Of a DNA stretch of 38,554 bases, positions 17,060-25,154 are shown one piece after another. Numbering within the stretch: the stretch's first letter is position 1; each line of letters begins with the position of its first letter. The notes beneath the pieces were generated by a model. The model did not search any database. It was not told where the DNA came from and worked only from the letters and a program-made list of their open reading frames with translations. The translations under genes were made by a program, and so were the position numbers. This stretch comes from Chlamydiia bacterium (lineage in GTDB: Bacteria > Chlamydiota > Chlamydiia > Chlamydiales > Rhabdochlamydiaceae): assembly GCA_021324995.1 (NCBI GenBank), contig JAJPIB010000076.1:1-38554 (forward strand). Reading direction: 5' to 3'.

Positions 17060-18526
17060 ATGACTACAAATATAAAACCATACACAGCTACACAAGCTTA
17101 CATTGACCTTATCGCTTCAGGGGATGGAGACTTTGATGGATACTGCCATTTCTTCTTCGAGCACATCGAAAATCGAGGAATAGGCGATGCAGCCTGCGCA
17201 ATAAAAATCTTAGAACACACCGTGTGCGCCTACGAATCTTATCTCGAAAATACATTCTTCGGAATCATCCAAAGCATCTTTCAAGCAGTGTTTGGAAAAA
17301 ATTCAAACCATGAACGTGCTAAAGAAATCCTCCCTACACTCCAACTCGAAATTACAAAATTTCAAACACTTGATTATAAGGATAAATTTGATTCTCAAGT
17401 TGAAATGATCCTTGCTGACTTTATCTCACGCAGATTCGACGAAGTTAGGTTATTCCCCCAAGGCTCTACCCCTCTCAATTCTTTCAATGAGAATTCAGAA
17501 ATTTTAATCGCAACGCCTTACGGTTACAAATATATGTTACCTCAAATATCTCAAAGCGGTAACCAGGATTCTGGAGCTACCCGAAACTTTTACCCCGGGA
17601 CGGAGCATTATCACCCATCTCAATTGAAAGAAATTCCTAAACATGTAGGGATTTTAACGAATATGCCAAAAAAAGCACTGGAGCCAGAGATCGATTTAGA
17701 CCCTCTGATAGAGAAACATTCTGAGACGACTACGGACATGCAAAATGAATTCACCCTTTTAAGAGCCCTAAGGGATATTTCCGGAATCATTCGAGTGGAT
17801 GACAATTTTTCTACTTCAATTGCAGACCTAGATGTTGGCTTTACAATCATGCAACCGCATTTACGTGGCGATCTCTTTAAATTTATTGGTAACGAAGACT
17901 ATAAGAAGTTGAATTTTCCACAAAAATTAGCATTTTTACATTCTCTTGCTACAGCCTTCCAAGGCTTACACGGCAAAGGCTACACTCATCGAGATGTGAA
18001 ACATAAAAACATACTCATCGATGATAATGGGTTACCCGTTGTGATTGACTTTGAAATGTGTGTTCACCAAACTGACGAAAAGAGAAAGCAAACCCCATTA
18101 GGAACTCCCGGTTATCTTTCTCCTGAATATGTTCGTGCAGTATTATTTAACAGGAGTAAAATGAATTCTGTAACCACCGAACGCATAGACGATTGGGCGC
18201 TTGGCCTCGTCTTCTTCCATTTCATGTTCGGTAGGGACTTAATCTATGATATTTTAGGCTTTAAATTTATAAAAGATGCCGATTTACTTATGCTACCTCA
18301 GTTTCATAGTCCTTGGCTTACTAATTTTATCAACGCAATGAACGACCCTGATACCCCAGATCAAAATGATTGGAAAGAAATCCACGAAATCATCCGTCAG
18401 CAAGGAAATTTGGAACTTTGGGAAAAAGTGATCGTGCCTTTGCTTGCGCTAGACCCAAAAAATCGCGCAACAGCGGCCGACACTGTGCAAGCATTATCCT
18501 CTATGATTAGCAAGATAGCTACCTAA
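17060..18526 (+). CDS. Eukaryote-like protein kinase, paralogue 2
   Basis: This 488-residue protein is a tandem paralogue of the previous gene. The shared N-terminal module is clear (TATQAYIDLIASGDGDFD, CAYESYLE, ERAKEIL, about 9-91). The kinase-like domain has HRDVKHKN (310-317; Asp312, Lys314, Asn317), DFE in place of DFG (330-332), GTPGYLSPEY (348-357) and DDWALG (377-382). Glu230 in MQNEFTLLRAL could be the alpha-C glutamate. The N-lobe lysine is not obvious. This copy keeps more canonical motifs than paralogue 1. CAGGAA precedes the ATG. Its last 33 bases overlap the convergent PLD-type gene. The function as a host-directed kinase is inference from similarity. Confidence 0.82.
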   Translation: MTTNIKPYTATQAYIDLIASGDGDFDGYCHFFFEHIENRGIGDAACAIKILEHTVCAYESYLENTFFGIIQSIFQAVFGKNSNHERAKEILPTLQLEITKFQTLDYKDKFDSQVEMILADFISRRFDEVRLFPQGSTPLNSFNENSEILIATPYGYKYMLPQISQSGNQDSGATRNFYPGTEHYHPSQLKEIPKHVGILTNMPKKALEPEIDLDPLIEKHSETTTDMQNEFTLLRALRDISGIIRVDDNFSTSIADLDVGFTIMQPHLRGDLFKFIGNEDYKKLNFPQKLAFLHSLATAFQGLHGKGYTHRDVKHKNILIDDNGLPVVIDFEMCVHQTDEKRKQTPLGTPGYLSPEYVRAVLFNRSKMNSVTTERIDDWALGLVFFHFMFGRDLIYDILGFKFIKDADLLMLPQFHSPWLTNFINAMNDPDTPDQNDWKEIHEIIRQQGNLELWEKVIVPLLALDPKNRATAADTVQALSSMISKIAT

Positions 18527-19093
18527 TGGAATGCATCCGGTTTTCTTGAGCTTCTCGAACTCTTCAAGATAACTTAAGGCAACTTTAGCGCTTTCTAAAA
18601 CGACAACGTTTTCTCGATTTGAGCTTGTCGCTTGAAAGGTGAAGTTGAAAGATCCTGTCCAAACGCGGGTTTCCCCAAGAATACAGAATTTATCGTGCAT
18701 GAGCGATTTGCGCTCTCTGATCCTCTTTCCATTCTTAGCTTTGTACTTTGCCGGTGGATTCCAAACAAAAATGGGAATATGCGCCTGTTTCATTTTATGG
18801 ATAGGGGCGCGTGCCTTGATAGAGCAGGGATCGACAATCACTTCGACATGCACCCCCCTTTCTTTGGCATCGATAAGTGCTTTAGCTATTCCTTGATGCA
18901 TGAGAGCATAGACAGCAGCTTTTATGCTCTTTTTCTCTTTTTTGATGAGGGAGATCAGTTCATTTGCGACGTTGTCATCTGGAGAGAAAAGCACCTGGTA
19001 ATTGGCGATGGGTTCAGAAGGGGCAGAAGCTAGCGGGAAAGGCGTGAGACTAGCACATATGATAGCAAGTAAGAAATAGATGTATTTTTTCAC
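18494..19093 (-). CDS. Secreted phospholipase D-family nuclease-like protein
   Basis: The 199-residue precursor starts with a signal peptide (MKKYIYFLLAIICASLTPFP). The mature part has one PLD (HKD) motif: HDKFCILGETRVWTGSFNFT, with the downstream SSNRENVVVLE typical of the Nuc-type family. A single HKD motif means the active site would form from two subunits. Substrates could be DNA or phospholipid; the size favours a nuclease-like enzyme. I chose the GTG at 19093, which has GGGG just upstream and starts the signal peptide; the frame itself runs back to an ATG at 19153. The gene is convergent with, and overlaps, the second kinase gene by 33 bases. Confidence 0.8.
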   Translation of the reverse strand: MKKYIYFLLAIICASLTPFPLASAPSEPIANYQVLFSPDDNVANELISLIKKEKKSIKAAVYALMHQGIAKALIDAKERGVHVEVIVDPCSIKARAPIHKMKQAHIPIFVWNPPAKYKAKNGKRIRERKSLMHDKFCILGETRVWTGSFNFTFQATSSNRENVVVLESAKVALSYLEEFEKLKKTGCIPLGSYLANHRG

Positions 19094-19208
19094 AACAACC
19101 CCAATTGAAAATGTAAACTTGATATCAGTTGCTGAGAATCTGTGCAAATGCATTTTGCGGCAAAGCGCAGCTATGTTAATATCGACTTATTTAACCTGGA
19201 TAAGATTT

Positions 19209-19907
19209 ATGGCAAAGCAATTGCGACCGATCTATTACGATACAGAGACGACAGGCGTGCGAAATGACAGGGATCGGATCATTGAACTTGCCGCTTTTGA
19301 TCCTGTGGAAAATCGCACTTTTTGCAAGTTTATTAATCCGGGAATCCCGATTCCTCCTGAAGCGACTGCCATCCATCACATCAGCGATGCAATGGTCACT
19401 GATGCTCCCTCATTTAATGTCATCGCGGAAGAGTTTATAGCATTTTGTCCCGAAGAAACGGTTTTGATTGCCCACAACAACGATGCTTTCGATAAACTGT
19501 TCATGGAACAGGAATTTAAGCGCGCTGGTGTCGCCTTTCCCCCTTATCGGTTCATCGATACGTTGAAATGGGCGAGAAAATATCGTCCCGACTTGCCGCG
19601 CCACACTTTGCAATCCTTGCGCGAAGTCTATGGATTTGCTGCTAACCAAGCCCACCGGGCTCTTGATGACGTGATCATTTTACATCAGGTCTTCTCAGCG
19701 ATGATCGATGACCGATCGATAGAGAAGGTAATCGAGAGGCTCGCACGACCACAAATTTTATCCAAAATGCCCTTTGGGAAGCATCAAGGAAAAATGCTGG
19801 CCGATGTGCCCAAAGATTATGTGGGCTGGTTGGCATCCAGTGGAGCATTCGATAAAGCAGAAAACAATGAGCTCAAGGAAAATTTTCAAAAACTAGGGTT
19901 GCTTTAA
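19209..19907 (+). CDS. DnaQ-like 3'-5' exonuclease with C-terminal DUF3820-like domain
   Basis: This 232-residue protein belongs to the DEDDh exonuclease family. Motif I is YYDTETTG (Asp9, Glu11), motif II is in AHNNDAFDKLF, and motif III is AHRALDDVI, giving His and Asp. After about residue 180 there is a separate small domain, MPFGKHQGKMLADVPKDYVGWLA, of the DUF3820 type found behind such exonucleases. It may be a proofreading subunit or a repair exonuclease; the polymerase context is absent. I chose the ATG at 19209 (GGATAAG upstream) over a longer frame because the exonuclease domain starts there. Its stop overlaps the start of csaA (TAATG), so the two are translationally coupled. Confidence 0.85.
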   Translation: MAKQLRPIYYDTETTGVRNDRDRIIELAAFDPVENRTFCKFINPGIPIPPEATAIHHISDAMVTDAPSFNVIAEEFIAFCPEETVLIAHNNDAFDKLFMEQEFKRAGVAFPPYRFIDTLKWARKYRPDLPRHTLQSLREVYGFAANQAHRALDDVIILHQVFSAMIDDRSIEKVIERLARPQILSKMPFGKHQGKMLADVPKDYVGWLASSGAFDKAENNELKENFQKLGLL

Positions 19908-20242
19908 TGGCCACAATAGACGATTTTTTGAAATTAGACATTCGCGTGGGCATTATTGCAAACGCAGAAGAATTCCCTGAAGCGCGTAAACCTGCTTATA
20001 AATTATCGATTGATTTTGGTTCCGAAATCGGCATGAAACGATCAAGCGCTCAAATCACGGCTCACTACAAGCCCGCTGACCTGATCGGAAAGAAGATCCT
20101 TGCCATAGTTAACTTTCCTCCGCGTCAGATTGGTCCTTTTGTTTCGGAGGTCCTAACGTTGGGAGTTCCGGATAGAGAGGGCGGAATCATTCTGATTCAG
20201 CCCGAAAATGAAGAAGCGATCATCGGCGGAAAGCTCTTCTAA
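19907..20242 (+). CDS. csaA: CsaA-like tRNA-binding domain protein
   Basis: The 111-residue protein is a single OB-fold tRNA-binding domain of the CsaA type. It has the start IDDFLKLDIRVGIIANAEEF, the KLSIDFG strand, and the SEVLTLGV segment near the C-terminus. CsaA has been described as a secretion-related chaperone in Bacillus, and the fold binds tRNA in synthetase-associated proteins; the role here is unknown. The ATG shares bases with the stop of the exonuclease gene (TAATG). The last four bases overlap the end of the convergent ABC transporter gene. Confidence 0.85.
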   Translation: MATIDDFLKLDIRVGIIANAEEFPEARKPAYKLSIDFGSEIGMKRSSAQITAHYKPADLIGKKILAIVNFPPRQIGPFVSEVLTLGVPDREGGIILIQPENEEAIIGGKLF

Positions 20243-22200
20243 AAAGCTGGAACCGGATCTGCGGGCAATGCGGTTTTCTCTTCCTCATGGACATAGGTGT
20301 CGTAATGGTAGAGGGCTTCCCACATGCGGCGAAAAGGATCGCACGTTTTAAGGAGTTCTTCTTTATTGCCCTCTGCAATTTTGATGCCATGCTCGAGATA
20401 GATGATCTTGTCGGCATGCTCGATGGTGGAAAGGCGGTGCGCAATGAGGATTTGGGTCACCTCGCCGTGCAGGCTGGAGATCGCTTTCTTGATGTGCAGC
20501 TCGCTTAAGGAATCGAGAGCTGATGTTGCTTCATCGAGGATAAGAACGGGAGATTCTTTGACAAGCGCGCGAGCGATCGCAAGCCGCTGCTGCTGACCTC
20601 CGGAAAGGTTTTGACCGGCTTCAGCTAACATGGAATCGTAAGTTTCCGGCAATCGACTGATGAATTCTTCCGCGTGGGCCCGCTTTGCTGCATTTTCAAT
20701 TCTTTCCCGAGAGAAATTCCTTCCGAAAGCGATATTCGCTGCGACTGTATCCAAAAAGAGAAAAGGCTTTTGCGAAACGAAAGCGATTTTTTCGCGGATC
20801 GACTTCTGCGTATACGCATTGAGGGGCTTTCCATCGATACGGATCTCCCCTTTTTGCACTTCGAAAAGGCGTGGAATGAGCTGAACAATTGTTGATTTAC
20901 CGGCGCCTGTGGGGCCGACAATGGCGACAGTCTCCCCTTTGTTTACAGTGAAGCTAACATCTTTCAAAACCCATTCATCGCCGTAGCGGAACCAAACATT
21001 TTCAAATTCGATCTTATCTTTAAAGTCGGGCAGCTCAATGGCATCCTTACAATCTTCAATGTCGGGTTTGAGGTGCAGGACTTCAAACATGCGCTCAGCA
21101 GCGACCACGCCGCGCTGGATATTTGCATTTTCATCCGCAAACTTCTTCACCGGTTCGTAAACAAGCTGGAGCAATCCGCAGAAGACAATGAGTTGAGAGA
21201 GGCTCATGCCGATGGTATAAAGACCAAAGAGCACGACGCAAGCGAGGCAGAGAGTAGTGATCGCGTGCAATATGGGTCGCGTAAGCAAACCGTATTTTGC
21301 TGTCTTGCTCTCTAGAACGGCCATTCTGTCGTTCTGCTCCTTATATTTTTTTAAAGAGAAGGCTTCCATCGCAAAAATTTTTACAGTTTGAATACCTGCG
21401 AGAAAATCGATGAGAACGTTGGCAAAGCGCTCTTGGTTGCTTTGAAGCTGGCGGGAGACGCGCTTAACCCTTCTTGCGAGGAAAACGATGGGGATGACGA
21501 TCAGAGGAACACCGATGAAAATCACAAGCGATAGCTGCCATGATAGATAGACGCACATGGACAAGCAAGTGATGATAGTAAAAGGAGTCTGCAGATAATT
21601 GGTGAGCCAGGAGTTAATCGAAACCGCAATCTGCCCAGCATCTCCAACGATACGAGAAGAAAGACTGCCGATATTATGCTTCTGATAAAAGCTCATTGGA
21701 AGAGATTGAATGTGCTCAAAATATTGCTGACGCAAATCTCTACTGACGCGAATTGACAAAAGCTGGGTTGTGTAGCGACTCGCAAATAACCAGATCGCTT
21801 TGAAAACGGCGACGCAGAGAAGAATGATAACGAGGGCTTTGATGTTATTCGTAAATTTGAAATGTTCTCGGAATTCTTTGATTAGCCAATTAAGCGGATT
21901 AGTCTCATTCGCAGCCATATAAGCGGCCGCTTGTTGTTTGGTGATGACCCCTGTTTTGTCTGTATCGATCTGATCCCATTTTGTCTCTACCGTTTGCAAA
22001 GAGACGGAATCCTTGGGCGCATCTAAGGTATGTTCCGTGGAGAAGAGGGTAAAAAAGTCGGATCCATTGTTGGAAAGGACTCCCAATGCAAACATTTCCA
22101 TTTGGCTAGCAATCGTAAGACAAAGAAGAGTGACAAAAGTGACGATGAGTAAAGATAAATGCTTTCGACTGCGCAATGCAGCCTGAAGAAGTAATTTCAT
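20239..22200 (-). CDS. msbA: MsbA-like ABC exporter (lipid A/lipid flippase family)
   Basis: This 653-residue half-transporter fuses membrane and ATPase domains, as in MsbA, which flips lipid A precursors across the inner membrane. The ATPase has Walker A GPTGAGKST (429-437), signature LSGGQ (532-536) and Walker B VLILDE (552-557). The membrane domain has six segments, but about 80 residues lie between the first (15-38) and second (119-140), longer than usual. That loop contains an EF-hand-like sequence, DTDKTGVITKQQ (79-90), with Gln at the last ligand position. AAGG precedes the ATG. It follows accA on the minus strand after 45 bases. Function as the lipid A exporter is likely from lineage gene order; another lipid or drug substrate remains possible. 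Confidence 0.85.
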   Translation of the reverse strand: MKLLLQAALRSRKHLSLLIVTFVTLLCLTIASQMEMFALGVLSNNGSDFFTLFSTEHTLDAPKDSVSLQTVETKWDQIDTDKTGVITKQQAAAYMAANETNPLNWLIKEFREHFKFTNNIKALVIILLCVAVFKAIWLFASRYTTQLLSIRVSRDLRQQYFEHIQSLPMSFYQKHNIGSLSSRIVGDAGQIAVSINSWLTNYLQTPFTIITCLSMCVYLSWQLSLVIFIGVPLIVIPIVFLARRVKRVSRQLQSNQERFANVLIDFLAGIQTVKIFAMEAFSLKKYKEQNDRMAVLESKTAKYGLLTRPILHAITTLCLACVVLFGLYTIGMSLSQLIVFCGLLQLVYEPVKKFADENANIQRGVVAAERMFEVLHLKPDIEDCKDAIELPDFKDKIEFENVWFRYGDEWVLKDVSFTVNKGETVAIVGPTGAGKSTIVQLIPRLFEVQKGEIRIDGKPLNAYTQKSIREKIAFVSQKPFLFLDTVAANIAFGRNFSRERIENAAKRAHAEEFISRLPETYDSMLAEAGQNLSGGQQQRLAIARALVKESPVLILDEATSALDSLSELHIKKAISSLHGEVTQILIAHRLSTIEHADKIIYLEHGIKIAEGNKEELLKTCDPFRRMWEALYHYDTYVHEEEKTALPADPVPAF

Positions 22201-22245
22201 GACGAACCTTAAACAGGCCCTGATCGGGCCTTCCAGTAAGATAGA

Positions 22246-23217
22246 TTATGCGATTGGCGGGTTCTCTTCTATGGAAAACTTACCGATGCGCCGATATTTT
22301 TGATAGCGCTGCTCAAGCAGGGTTTCCGGATGAACAGTTTTTAAAATATTCCATTGATCAAGAATGTATTTTTTGACATTGGTATAAACTTCCGTCGGGT
22401 TTTGATGGGCCCCACCTTGAGGCTCGTCGATCATTGCATCGACGATGTCGATTTTCATGAGCTCTTCGGCGTGAAGCTTAAGAGTTTGAGCAGCGAGTTC
22501 TTTTTTGCCGTTGTCTCTCCACAGAATCGAAGCACATCCCTCTGGCGAAATCACTGAATAATAGGAATGCTCAAGCATCGCGACGACGTCTCCGACGCCA
22601 ATTCCAATCGCTCCTCCGGAACAGCCTTCGCCGATAAGGACAACGATGACAGGGGTTGGCAAACGAGCCATTTCCCAGAGGTTTTGAGCAATCGCCCATC
22701 CTTGGCCGCGCTCTTCAGCGGAGAGTCCTGGATGCGCCCCGGGAGTGTCGATAAGGGAAAGAACCGGAATCTTAAATTTGGCTGCAAGCCGCATGCAGCG
22801 CATTGCTTTGCGGTATCCTTCAGGGTGCATCATCCCGAAATTACGCTCAAGGCGGCTGGCTGTGTCGAACCCTTTCTCTTGAGCGATCACCATGAATTTT
22901 TGACCGCTAATCTTGGCAAGCCCACAGATGACAGCGCGATCATCGCGGAAAAGCCGGTCGCCATAAAGCTCAGAAAAATCTTCGCAGATATTGCGGATAT
23001 AGTCCAATGCTTTGGGCCTTTGGGGATGGCGACAGATGGCGACTCTGTCCCAGGGAGAAAGCTCTGCATAGACCTTATTTTTAAGCTGTTGAAGTTTAGA
23101 TTCCAGTTTGGAGATCTCCTCATCGGACCAAAGCGCGTTGCCTTTGTTCTTCTCCTTCAATTCGAGGATCATTTTCTCATATTCTAAAATCTGCTTCTCA
23201 TGAGCGAGAGTACTCAT
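22246..23217 (-). CDS. accA: Acetyl-CoA carboxylase carboxyltransferase, alpha subunit
   Basis: AccA works with AccD to move the carboxyl group from biotin to acetyl-CoA, giving malonyl-CoA, the substrate for FabD. The 323 residues match the family throughout: the N-terminal helical segment with [24 protein letters not shown], then [46 protein letters not shown] and [19 protein letters not shown] precedes the ATG. It lies 21 bases after the L,D-transpeptidase gene and 45 before msbA, so the three are probably one transcript. Confidence 0.96.
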   Translation of the reverse strand: MSTLAHEKQILEYEKMILELKEKNKGNALWSDEEISKLESKLQQLKNKVYAELSPWDRVAICRHPQRPKALDYIRNICEDFSELYGDRLFRDDRAVICGLAKISGQKFMVIAQEKGFDTASRLERNFGMMHPEGYRKAMRCMRLAAKFKIPVLSLIDTPGAHPGLSAEERGQGWAIAQNLWEMARLPTPVIVVLIGEGCSGGAIGIGVGDVVAMLEHSYYSVISPEGCASILWRDNGKKELAAQTLKLHAEELMKIDIVDAMIDEPQGGAHQNPTEVYTNVKKYILDQWNILKTVHPETLLEQRYQKYRRIGKFSIEENPPIA

Positions 23218-23238
23218 ATTTTTTTCATCCTTATCAAC

Positions 23239-24315
23239 TTATCGGGAGGGAGCCGCAACTTCCACCCCAGGGAGTTTAGCCTCGTGAAAATCTTTAACTA
23301 TTTCAATAAATGTCTGTTTAGTCAGAACAATCGAGAAAATCTCTTCGATATCTTCAGCGCTTAAGCGAATGCAGCCATGGCCATCATAAGCGCCGATCAC
23401 ATCTCGATTCTCGACTAGCTTGCCAGAAGCGTCTTCGGTCCAGGGAGCTCCTTGTAATCCATAGCCCTTGGCAGAGGCTGTAACTCTTTCAACTTCCTGA
23501 TCCAGCGGTATCCAACGCGTGCCGAAAATGCGAATCATTTCGACATTTTGATCGTGATGAAAACCCATCATCCCTGGCTTGTAAATCGCCACGCGATTGC
23601 CCAACATGTAGCGCCCCAAGGGCGTCGCTGTACCAGAAGGTTTGGAGGGATCCAAGCGACCGAGACCGATGCGGTAAGTTTTGAGTAAGACGCGCTCGTT
23701 CGTATCCAAATCGACGTAGTAAAAGGCCATTTTACACCTTGAAACGTCAGCCAGAAGATAGAAGTTAATCTTTTTGTCTTTCCGAAAAACGTTAAACTTG
23801 CTTCCTTCTGAGACTTTTTGAGAGAAGTAGTCTGGTTTACCGTTCATGCTGCGTGCAATGAAATGGCGAGACGTGTTGTAATGAGCGGCGTAATCAGAAA
23901 TCCAGGCTGGACGTCCTTTCAACCACGGCGCAGAACTGGCATAAGTCACTGTCTCAACGATAGGCAGCTTTGAAGAACCTGTGGAAAAGAGTTGGAAAAT
24001 CCTGTCTATGTTAGGAAAATCTTCTTTAGGAGATAGAGGAAAAGCGGCTGGAAGCACTTGAGTCGATGGCATAGGAGCAGCTGCCTTCTCTTTTCCTTTC
24101 TTCTTGTCTTTAGAATCAACTTTCTTGGCAGAGTTAGAGATAATATTTATAGTCGGCTTTGAAGGAACAGGAACTGAAAGGATGGGAGTTTCAGCAATTT
24201 TTAAAGGTGGCGAAACTTCTACAGGCTGCTTGCTTTTCTTCTTGAGCGCAGCTGTAATACCGATGAGTGAAAAAAGGGCAACTGAGCCCATTAAGATCCA
24301 TTTAGGCACTGACAA
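23239..24315 (-). CDS. Membrane-anchored L,D-transpeptidase (YkuD family)
   Basis: The 358-residue protein has an N-terminal membrane anchor (PKWILMGSVALFSLIGITAAL, about 4-24), a Lys/Pro-rich periplasmic stretch, and a C-terminal YkuD domain. The catalytic motif is YDGHGCIRLS, with His313, Cys315 and Arg317; the upstream segment LGRYMLGNR and a GFHHDQ histidine are also in place. These enzymes crosslink peptidoglycan stem peptides or attach proteins to them. That would suit an organism with little or modified peptidoglycan. The start codon is TTG (24315), chosen because GGAG lies eight bases upstream; GTG two codons later is the alternative. It heads the set with accA and msbA. Confidence 0.85.
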   Translation of the reverse strand: MSVPKWILMGSVALFSLIGITAALKKKSKQPVEVSPPLKIAETPILSVPVPSKPTINIISNSAKKVDSKDKKKGKEKAAAPMPSTQVLPAAFPLSPKEDFPNIDRIFQLFSTGSSKLPIVETVTYASSAPWLKGRPAWISDYAAHYNTSRHFIARSMNGKPDYFSQKVSEGSKFNVFRKDKKINFYLLADVSRCKMAFYYVDLDTNERVLLKTYRIGLGRLDPSKPSGTATPLGRYMLGNRVAIYKPGMMGFHHDQNVEMIRIFGTRWIPLDQEVERVTASAKGYGLQGAPWTEDASGKLVENRDVIGAYDGHGCIRLSAEDIEEIFSIVLTKQTFIEIVKDFHEAKLPGVEVAAPSR

Positions 24316-24583
24316 TCAGACAACTCCACAAATTTGCTGAATTGATCAAATTATAAGTGGCCCAATCCTTTTTAGGAAGAGGTTCGTTGAACACCTTCCA
24401 AAACAGTGGGGCGACATTCCATTCTCAGGAATTAGCTGAATCAATCAATTCTAAAAAATAAGCAATAATTATCTATATAAATGAAATAAAATCAAGAATT
24501 AAAAACAAAGATTCACATCAATAAATAAAGAAGTTGTTAAAACCTCTTTTATAAGATAAAAGTGGTTCGAAAAAAATAAAACT
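24316..24583. other. AT-rich intergenic region between the L,D-transpeptidase and HU genes
   Basis: No gene is visible here. The part next to the L,D-transpeptidase gene should hold its minus-strand promoter. The rest (about 24430-24580) is very AT-rich without a consistent motif. The far end abuts the short palindrome at 24584. Confidence 0.5.
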
Positions 24584-24619
24584 TATACCGAAAATGATTC
24601 AAGAATCATTTTCGGTATA
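24584..24619. repeat. 36-bp perfect palindrome bounded by TATA
   Basis: Arms TATACCGAAAATGATTC and GAATCATTTTCGGTATA are exact complements around a 2-base centre. The same arm appears at the right end of the 16740-16886 element, so this looks like a collapsed copy with only the ends left. It lies 16 bases beyond the HU stop codon. On the minus strand it is followed by a T-rich run, so it may also act as the HU terminator. Confidence 0.88.
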
Positions 24620-24635
24620 GAGGCTCCCCAAACGC

Positions 24636-24950
24636 TTAGCGTGGGCCACCACTAGATTTTCTCTCTTTTTCAATGACTTTGCGCATTTTTTTACCAGGAG
24701 TAAATTTAACAGCAAGACGGGCAGGAATAACAATAGGTACAGCAGCATTCTTTGGATTTCGCCCAATTTTCTGTTTTCTCTCTACAATTTCGAAAACACC
24801 AAAATCTCGGAATTCAAGGCGATCTCCTTTTGAAAGATACTCTGTCATGGCATCTAAAAAAGATTGGATAACATTTCGAACATCATTGGGATGGACACCT
24901 CGATTCTGGGAAATCACTTGTATCAATTTCTTTTTAGTGATTGTCGCCAT
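24636..24950 (-). CDS. HU/IHF-family DNA-binding protein
   Basis: The 104-residue protein is a bacterial histone-like protein that bends DNA as a dimer. It has the N-terminal helices (TKKKLIQVISQNRGVHPNDVRN), the core segment LEFRDFGVFEI, and the DNA-binding arm with GRNPKNAAVPIVIPARLAVKF. A basic tail (RKVIEKERKSSGG) follows. IHF subunits and HU share these features and cannot be separated here; Chlamydiae usually carry one copy near accA. AAGGAG lies just upstream of the ATG. The short palindrome past the stop may end its transcript. Confidence 0.92.
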   Translation of the reverse strand: MATITKKKLIQVISQNRGVHPNDVRNVIQSFLDAMTEYLSKGDRLEFRDFGVFEIVERKQKIGRNPKNAAVPIVIPARLAVKFTPGKKMRKVIEKERKSSGGPR

Positions 24951-25154
24951 ATTTTTTGACTCCTTGTTAAAAACCCAGGCCTGTGTCCGATTGCTTCCCG
25001 AAGGCGCAGGTCTAACCGCGACCCGACATTGTACCCTCTAGAGGGAGAAGGGGACCACTGCTCTTTTACTTGCTCATTGTTGTATCACATTGATTTTCAA
25101 GCAAGTTGTTTTTACAAAAAAATTTAATACCTGTTTTTCCAGAAGAGGAGTCAA

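Noticed and set aside
24951..25154. A possible RNA gene between HU and tyrS
   Set aside because: The stretch has small palindromes (CCCTCTAGAGGG) but no cloverleaf, no TTCGA-type loop and no other recognisable RNA signature. It more likely holds the HU promoter.
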